From positions 1-10,586 of the forward strand of contig JAGGTC010000037.1 in NCBI GenBank assembly GCA_021163945.1: a DNA stretch of 10,586 nt, written 5' to 3'. Positions within the stretch are counted from its first letter, which is position 1. Every line of letters begins with the position of its first letter. Under the pieces are notes generated by a model. It saw nothing but the letters and a program-made list of their open reading frames with translations, ran no database searches and was not told where the DNA came from. The position numbers were made by a program, and so were the translations under genes. Source of the DNA: Deltaproteobacteria bacterium. GTDB lineage: Bacteria; Desulfobacterota; Desulfofervidia; Desulfofervidales; DG-60. Positions 7,022-10,586 of the stretch are shown piece by piece.

Positions 7022-7810
7022 ATGAAAAGGGTTTTAGTATCTTTATTGGTAGTTATTTTTGCCGCATGTGCTACAAGAAAGGATGTAACATTAATAGAAA
7101 AACAACTCATAAACATGGATAGTAGGTTAGATGCATTGGAGAGGGAAAATGTCAGTTTGGTTAAAAAGCTGGCCAAATTAGAAAAGGAGATTAAAAGTAT
7201 CCAAAAAGTGGATTTTCTTGTTCAGTTGGGTGATGTTCAAACTAATTTAAATAGATTAAATGGGAGGTTAGAGGAAGACAGGTATAAATTAAAAAAATTA
7301 AGGGATGAGTTTAATGCATATAAATATGAAACAGAGGCATTTTCTGCCAGACTAAGCTCCCTAGAGGACAAACTCAAAGATCTTGAAAGATTATTAGAAG
7401 AACAAAGGGAAAAATTAAGGGCCACAGAATTTAAACTTAAAGGCCCTAAGGGTATATATAATGAGGCCTTAAGACTTTATAAAAAGGGTAAGTATAAAAA
7501 TGCCAGAGAATTATTTAAAGAATTGTTAAAAACATACCCCAAATCTTCACTTGCAGGGAATGCCCAATTTTGGATAGGTGAGACCTATTTTTGTGAGAAG
7601 AGGTTTGAGGAGGCCATCTTGGCATATCAAAAGGTGATAAAGAAATACCCTAAAAATATCAAGGTTCCAGGGGCACTCCTTAAACAGGCACTTTCCTTTG
7701 AACTGCTAGGGGATAAGGCCACAGCAAAGGTACTACTCAGACAGTTGATAAGAGAATATCCAAAGACAAAACAGGCCAAGATTGCCAAAAGAAAATTAAG
7801 TAACCTCTAA
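7022..7810 (+). CDS. cpoB: Cell division coordinator CpoB/YbgF (TPR lipoprotein)
   Basis: This 262-residue envelope protein has an N-terminal signal ending in FAAC with Cys16, so it is probably lipidated, unlike the soluble periplasmic E. coli CpoB. A long charged coiled coil spans about residues 22-138, and C-terminal TPR repeats cover about 143-262: YNEALRLYKKGKYKNARELF, then AQFWIGETYFCEKRFEEAI and GALLKQALSFELLGDKATA. CpoB trimerises through the coiled coil and tunes TolA together with PBP1B, linking outer-membrane constriction to wall synthesis. This role is known for the E. coli protein and inferred here. Length is nearly identical to E. coli (263). GAGG at 7010-7013 is a suitable ribosome site. 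It is the last gene of the operon; no terminator is visible before the next promoter. Confidence 0.9.
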   Translation: MKRVLVSLLVVIFAACATRKDVTLIEKQLINMDSRLDALERENVSLVKKLAKLEKEIKSIQKVDFLVQLGDVQTNLNRLNGRLEEDRYKLKKLRDEFNAYKYETEAFSARLSSLEDKLKDLERLLEEQREKLRATEFKLKGPKGIYNEALRLYKKGKYKNARELFKELLKTYPKSSLAGNAQFWIGETYFCEKRFEEAILAYQKVIKKYPKNIKVPGALLKQALSFELLGDKATAKVLLRQLIREYPKTKQAKIAKRKLSNL

Positions 7811-7812
7811 AC

Positions 7813-7841
7813 TTGCAATTAAGTTGCATCAGTGTTATAGA
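7813..7841 (+). promoter_or_regulatory. Candidate promoter of the Fur-family regulator gene
   Basis: TTGCAA (7813-7818), a 17-bp spacer and TATAGA (7836-7841) each match four of six consensus positions. The predicted start of transcription falls about at the ATG, so the message would be almost leaderless, consistent with the weak ribosome site (TAGGT). The palindrome at 7814-7828 covers the -35 and spacer, a position typical of repression. Confidence 0.35.
7814..7828. promoter_or_regulatory. Palindromic operator upstream of the Fur-family gene (TGCAATTAAGTTGCA)
   Basis: This 7-1-7 inverted repeat has a single mismatched pair between its arms (TGCAATT / AGTTGCA). It differs by one base from the palindrome at 8288-8302. 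The 15-bp size and 7-1-7 symmetry match Fur-family operators in general. Being next to a Fur-family gene suggests autoregulation. The symmetry and the duplicate are seen directly; the binding protein is inference. Confidence 0.6.
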
Positions 7842-7847
7842 TAGGTA

Positions 7848-8270
7848 ATGTGTGAGATCTGTAATCCAGAAAAAATGTTATTGAGCAAAGGTATCTCTCC
7901 TACCCCATTGCGTTTGGCAGTACTTGAGCTTTTAGTCTCTGAAAAGAGGAGCTTTACACCTGAAGAGATCCTAAATTGTGTTAGCGCAAAGATGTCTATT
8001 AATAAAGTAACTGTGTATAGGATATTGGAAAGGCTACTTAAGGCAGGTTTGATAAGAAGGTTATCTATAGGACGTCCCTTTCGTTATGAAATAGCAGGTA
8101 AAGGGCATAAAGTGCATCCCCACTTGATATGTAACTCATGCGGGAAAATAGAGTGTCTTGACCTTTTGGAATTTACCTCTATAATTTCTAGCCTATGCAA
8201 ACTTTATGGGATTGAAAGTGAAGGGGTTGAGATTTATATAAAAGGAATTTGTAAAAAATGTCAAAAATAG
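7848..8270 (+). CDS. Fur-family metal-responsive transcriptional regulator (Fur/Zur/PerR type)
   Basis: This 140-residue protein has the Fur layout. A winged helix covers about residues 12-82, with KGISPTPLRLAVLELL and the recognition segment SINKVTVYRILERL (50-63). The dimerisation domain (about 85-140) has HKVHPHLICNSCGK: His87, His90 and His92 for regulatory metal, and Cys95-X2-Cys98 paired with Cys135-X2-Cys138 for structural zinc. The N-terminus adds a third CXXC (Cys2-Glu-Ile-Cys5), and Cys103 is extra. Fur proteins repress genes when loaded with iron, zinc or manganese, or sense peroxide; sequence alone does not say which. The ATG at 7848 is chosen; Met10 (7875) would remove the CEIC motif. 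The gene lies between two near-identical palindromes, which are its likely targets. Confidence 0.88.
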   Translation: MCEICNPEKMLLSKGISPTPLRLAVLELLVSEKRSFTPEEILNCVSAKMSINKVTVYRILERLLKAGLIRRLSIGRPFRYEIAGKGHKVHPHLICNSCGKIECLDLLEFTSIISSLCKLYGIESEGVEIYIKGICKKCQK

Positions 8271-8277
8271 ATATTTT
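8249..8277 (+). promoter_or_regulatory. Candidate promoter of the Mrp-ORP operon
   Basis: TTGTAA (8249-8254), a 17-bp spacer and TATTTT (8272-8277) each match four of six consensus positions, with transcription expected near 8284. The palindrome at 8288-8302 would then lie at about +5 to +19, where a bound repressor could block initiation. The region is AT-rich, so chance matches are likely. Confidence 0.25.
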
Positions 8278-8287
8278 AACTTATTTA

Positions 8288-8302
8288 TGCAACTAAGTTG
8301 CA
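8288..8302. promoter_or_regulatory. Perfect palindromic operator before the Mrp-ORP gene (TGCAACTAAGTTGCA)
   Basis: This is a perfect 7-1-7 inverted repeat, TGCAACT-A-AGTTGCA, lying directly against the Shine-Dalgarno of the next gene. It differs by one base from the element at 7814-7828. The placement between a Fur-family gene and an iron-sulfur operon makes it a strong candidate Fur-type operator. As a palindrome at the start of the mRNA it could also fold and affect ribosome access, a less likely reading. Confidence 0.65.
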
Positions 8303-8309
8303 AGGAGGG
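8302..8309 (+). promoter_or_regulatory. Shine-Dalgarno that decides the Mrp-ORP start
   Basis: AAGGAGGG at 8302-8309 sits 3 nt before ATG 8313. An upstream in-frame TTG at 8298 would put this ribosome site inside the coding region and start translation within the operator, so ATG 8313 is preferred. Confidence 0.7.
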
Positions 8310-8312
8310 AAG

Positions 8313-9470
8313 ATGAAAGGGAAAGATATTAAAGAGCAGGAGATCATGGTAAGGGAATCTTTAAAGAAGATAAAAAACAAGATTATGGTAATGAGTGGCA
8401 AAGGGGGTGTGGGAAAGAGCACAGTGGCTGTCTGTCTTGCTATAGATTTATCAGGGCGTGGATATAAAACAGGCATACTAGATGTAGATATACACGGTCC
8501 AAATGTTCCAAGGATGTTGGGTATTAGCGGCTTCTTAGACGTCAGCCCTTCTCAGCTTCTTATCCCAAAGACAATTACTGTAAATCTATCTGCTGTTTCC
8601 ATTGAGTATCTATTGGCAGATAAGGATCAGGCAGTTATCTGGAGGGGCCCATTAAAACACTCGGCCATTGCCCAATTCATTGGGCAGGTGGCATGGGGTG
8701 AGTTGGACTATCTTATAATTGATTCACCACCTGGCACAGGTGATGAGCCCCTTTCTGTAGCACAACTTATCCCGGATGCAAAGGGGATAATAGTGACACA
8801 GCCACAAGAGATATCACTTGCTGATGTAAGGAAGTGTATTACATTTTGCAGGCAAATAGAGATGGAGCCTATAGGGATTATAGAGAATATGAGTGGGATT
8901 ATCTGCCCACATTGTGGAAAAAAATTTTATATATTTAAGTCTGGTGGTGGGGAAAGGACAGCATCGGCAGCAGGCATACCATTTTTGGGTACATTAAGCT
9001 TTGACCCTGCAGTAGTAGAGGCCGCCGACGAAGGGAGGCTCCTTATTTATATGTCTGATGAAAAGAGGCCATATAATCAGGACTTTAAAAAGATTACAGA
9101 CAATGTGATTAAAAGGATAGAGGAAACAAAGGTTGAGCCTGTCTCTTTAGAGGAGATTAGAAAAAGTAAGTGGATAAAAATAGCTATTCCCTTATCTAAA
9201 GAAAAGGTAGCACCTTTATATGATGCAGACAGGATAGTTATCTACGAGGTAGTTGATGGTGATATCCGCTATTTGAATACTGTAGAACAAGAAGGACACA
9301 TAAGGCCTTCAGATATCAAAAATTTCCAAGTAAATTTAATAATAGTTAAAGATATAAAGGACAAGGCAAGATATGTCCTTGATAGAGATAGGATTGGTGT
9401 AGTCTCAAATGTCCCTGATCTTCCCCCAGAAAAGTTAATCAAAGAATTTTTGGCAGGTAGTCTAAAATGA
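8313..9470 (+). CDS. Mrp/ApbC-type Fe-S ATPase fused to a NifX/ORP-like C-terminal domain (MrpORP-like)
   Basis: This 385-residue cytoplasmic protein has two parts. Residues about 20-272 are an Mrp/ApbC/NBP35 P-loop ATPase, with deviant Walker A GKGGVGKST (29-37), switch region DVDIHGPNVPRMLG (58-70), DYLIIDSPPGTGDEP (132-146) and the cluster-binding pair Cys198-X2-Cys201 in ENMSGIICPHC. Such proteins bind a bridging [4Fe-4S] cluster across a dimer and act as scaffold or carrier. Residues about 287-385 read as a dinitrogenase FeMo-cofactor/NifX-like domain (IKIAIPLSKEKVAPLYDADR, then IYEVVDGDIRYLNTVEQEGH). The same order is known for MrpORP of Desulfovibrio vulgaris, part of the 'orange protein' complex. 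The usual GG-x-G loop of the NifX-like domain reads IIVKDIKDKA here, so metal binding may differ. Its stop overlaps the next ATG (ATGA). No orp regulator or separate ORP gene is in view. Confidence 0.85.
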   Translation: MKGKDIKEQEIMVRESLKKIKNKIMVMSGKGGVGKSTVAVCLAIDLSGRGYKTGILDVDIHGPNVPRMLGISGFLDVSPSQLLIPKTITVNLSAVSIEYLLADKDQAVIWRGPLKHSAIAQFIGQVAWGELDYLIIDSPPGTGDEPLSVAQLIPDAKGIIVTQPQEISLADVRKCITFCRQIEMEPIGIIENMSGIICPHCGKKFYIFKSGGGERTASAAGIPFLGTLSFDPAVVEAADEGRLLIYMSDEKRPYNQDFKKITDNVIKRIEETKVEPVSLEEIRKSKWIKIAIPLSKEKVAPLYDADRIVIYEVVDGDIRYLNTVEQEGHIRPSDIKNFQVNLIIVKDIKDKARYVLDRDRIGVVSNVPDLPPEKLIKEFLAGSLK

Positions 9471-10303
9471 TAATTAGTGTAGCTAGTGGTAAAGGCGGCA
9501 CGGGGAAGACAACAATTGCCACTAATTTGGCAGTGTCTTTAGGAAAGGGCATCAAATTTTTAGATTGTGATGTAGAGGAGCCAAATGCCCATTTGTTTTT
9601 AAGACCAAATATCGACTATTCTGAGATAGTTACTGTCCCTGTGCCTGAGATAGATCTAGAAAAATGTGATTTTTGCGGGAAATGCGCTGAATTTTGCCAG
9701 TTTAATGCAATCTCAGTGATGGGTAAAAATATCCTTACATTCCCTGAACTGTGCCATGGTTGTGGTGGTTGTAGCCTGATATGCCCAAAGGAGGCAATCT
9801 CTGAGAGGCCACGTGAAATAGGTATACTAGAGCATGGATTTTCAGGGGAGATAGAGTTTGTGCATGGTAGATTAAAGATCAGAGAGGCAATGGCTGTCCC
9901 CCTTATAGAAAGGGTAAAAAAACATATTGATGCAGAAAAGACAGTAATTATCGATGCCCCACCAGGTACATCTTGCCCTGTGATTGCAACTATCAAAAAC
10001 TCTGATTTTGTCATTTTGGTGACGGAGCCAACCCCATTTGGCCTGCATGATTTGAGATTGGCAGTTGGGGTAGCTAGGGTATTAAGGCTACCTATGGGGA
10101 TAGTGATAAATCGTGCCGATTTGGGGGACAAAGGGGTTTTTGAATATTGTGAAAAAGAAGGGATTCCAATACTTATAACCATCCCTTTTGAGAGGGAAAT
10201 AGCAGAAAGCTATGCAAGAGGGAAATTGTTAGCGAAAAAAGATATATGGAAAGATAGGTTTTTGGGGCTTTGGGAAAGGATTAAGGAGCTAGTTAATGCC
10301 TAG
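9467..10303 (+). CDS. MinD/ParA-like P-loop ATPase with inserted 2x[4Fe-4S] ferredoxin domain
   Basis: This 278-residue protein has the deviant Walker A GKGGTGKTT (9-17) right at the N-terminus and a second nucleotide motif, VIIDAPPGTSCPV (160-172). Between them sits a bacterial-type ferredoxin domain with two cysteine sets: Cys67, 70, 73, 77 and Cys96, 99, 102, 106, each CX2CX2CX3C and each able to hold one [4Fe-4S] cluster. MinD-like ATPases with this insert occur in the ORP gene cluster of Desulfovibrio and in many anaerobes, often in pairs. They are thought to couple ATP turnover to cluster or metal handling, but the reaction is not established. It is cytoplasmic, with no membrane-targeting helix like that of true MinD. 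The start overlaps the Mrp-ORP stop by 4 nt, and its end overlaps the next gene by 8 nt, so translation is coupled. Confidence 0.88.
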   Translation: MIISVASGKGGTGKTTIATNLAVSLGKGIKFLDCDVEEPNAHLFLRPNIDYSEIVTVPVPEIDLEKCDFCGKCAEFCQFNAISVMGKNILTFPELCHGCGGCSLICPKEAISERPREIGILEHGFSGEIEFVHGRLKIREAMAVPLIERVKKHIDAEKTVIIDAPPGTSCPVIATIKNSDFVILVTEPTPFGLHDLRLAVGVARVLRLPMGIVINRADLGDKGVFEYCEKEGIPILITIPFEREIAESYARGKLLAKKDIWKDRFLGLWERIKELVNA

Positions 10304-10574
10304 GGGACATGGATTTGGTAGGGGTTTTAGAAGGTGTAGGTATATGAGCTGGCCCTACACACCATGGGGCTGGCGCTATCCATTATTTAGGAGGGTAGCC
10401 AAGGTAGATAGAGAAAAGTGTATTGGATGTGGGAAGTGTGCGGAGAGATGCCCCTTTAATGCAATATCCATTGAAGACAAAAAGGCAAAGGTAAATCCAT
10501 ATTTTTGCAAGGGGTGTGGTGTTTGTACCCTAGTTTGTCCTAAAGGGGCTATAACGCTTGAATATGTATATTAA
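10296..10574 (+). CDS. Small 2x[4Fe-4S] ferredoxin with an Arg/Gly/Trp-rich N-terminal extension
   Basis: This 92-residue protein has an unusual first third. MPRGHGFGRGFRRCRYMSWP and the residues that follow (to about 33) are rich in Gly, Arg, Trp, Tyr and Pro, without a signal peptide. Its opening MPRG resembles the start of small DUF5320-type proteins found beside NifX/Mrp genes. The rest is a ferredoxin with Cys42, 45, 48, 52 and Cys71, 74, 77, 81, that is, two CX2CX2CX3CP sets for two [4Fe-4S] clusters. It probably carries electrons to or from the neighbouring ATPases. An extra Cys14 lies in the extension. The ATG overlaps the end of the MinD-like gene by 8 nt. The function of the extension is unknown. 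Confidence 0.85.
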   Translation: MPRGHGFGRGFRRCRYMSWPYTPWGWRYPLFRRVAKVDREKCIGCGKCAERCPFNAISIEDKKAKVNPYFCKGCGVCTLVCPKGAITLEYVY

Positions 10575-10586
10575 GGTATTTAAGGA
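10575..10586 (+). promoter_or_regulatory. Possible ribosome binding site of a further operon gene beyond the edge
   Basis: After the ferredoxin stop, the window ends in TAAGGA (10581-10586), a Shine-Dalgarno-like sequence in a position to serve a next gene starting a few bases further on. There is no terminator hairpin. The operon probably continues, but nothing of the next gene is visible. Confidence 0.35.

Noticed and set aside
8298..8312. TTG 8298 as the Mrp-ORP start
   Set aside because: It lies within the palindromic operator and would place the strong AAGGAGGG inside the coding region; ATG 8313 is correctly spaced from that site.
9616..10182. Minus-strand open frame of 188 codons opposite the MinD-like gene
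   Set aside because: It is a shadow of a gene with clear Walker and ferredoxin motifs; the translated sequence has no family features.

Overview
The window looks like a tightly packed stretch of chromosome from an anaerobic, AT-rich Gram-negative bacterium, most likely a Desulfobacterota-type (delta-proteobacterial or Thermodesulfobacteria-like) sulfur- or metal-respiring organism. This placement is inferred from three things: a secreted multiheme c-type cytochrome with System II (ResB/CcsA) cytochrome maturation, a complete Tol-Pal outer-membrane system, and an operon resembling the 'orange protein' (ORP) and Mrp/MinD iron-sulfur ATPase genes of sulfate reducers. No phage, insertion sequence, CRISPR, tRNA or rRNA was seen.

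Region 1 (1-781, minus strand) is the 5' part of a multiheme cytochrome c gene that runs off the left edge. It has no ATG start, and is identified by an export signal, five CXXCH heme motifs and one CXXCGH variant. Region 2 (about 782-868) is a short divergent control region with two TGACACCC direct repeats and a plus-strand promoter with an extended -10.

Region 3 (869-7810, plus strand) reads as one operon: tatA, resB, ccsA, tolQ, tolR, tolA, tolB, pal, cpoB. Genes overlap or nearly touch, except for a 91-bp pal-cpoB gap holding a 13-bp inverted repeat. TatA belongs to the twin-arginine export pore. ResB and CcsA deliver and attach heme to exported apocytochromes, such as the one encoded divergently. 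TolQRA, TolB, Pal and CpoB make up the trans-envelope machine that keeps the outer membrane constricted and lipid-balanced at division. The window therefore combines export, cytochrome maturation and envelope maintenance in one transcript.

Region 4 (7811-10586, plus strand) begins with a Fur-family metalloregulator gene, followed by an operon of three iron-sulfur-related genes. These are an Mrp/ApbC-type ATPase fused to a C-terminal NifX/ORP-like domain, a MinD-like ATPase carrying an inserted 2x[4Fe-4S] ferredoxin domain, and a small ferredoxin with an unusual Arg/Gly/Trp-rich N-terminus. Near-identical 15-bp palindromes (TGCAAYTAAGTTGCA) lie before the regulator gene and before the Mrp-ORP gene. 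The simplest reading is that the Fur-family protein controls both itself and the ATPase/ferredoxin operon. The operon probably continues past the right edge.

The paired palindromes, the fused Mrp-ORP protein with a degenerate ORP glycine loop, and the MinD-ferredoxin plus mini-ferredoxin set are the most interesting part of the window. The rest is recognisable core envelope machinery. All identifications come from reading motifs by eye; no database search was run.
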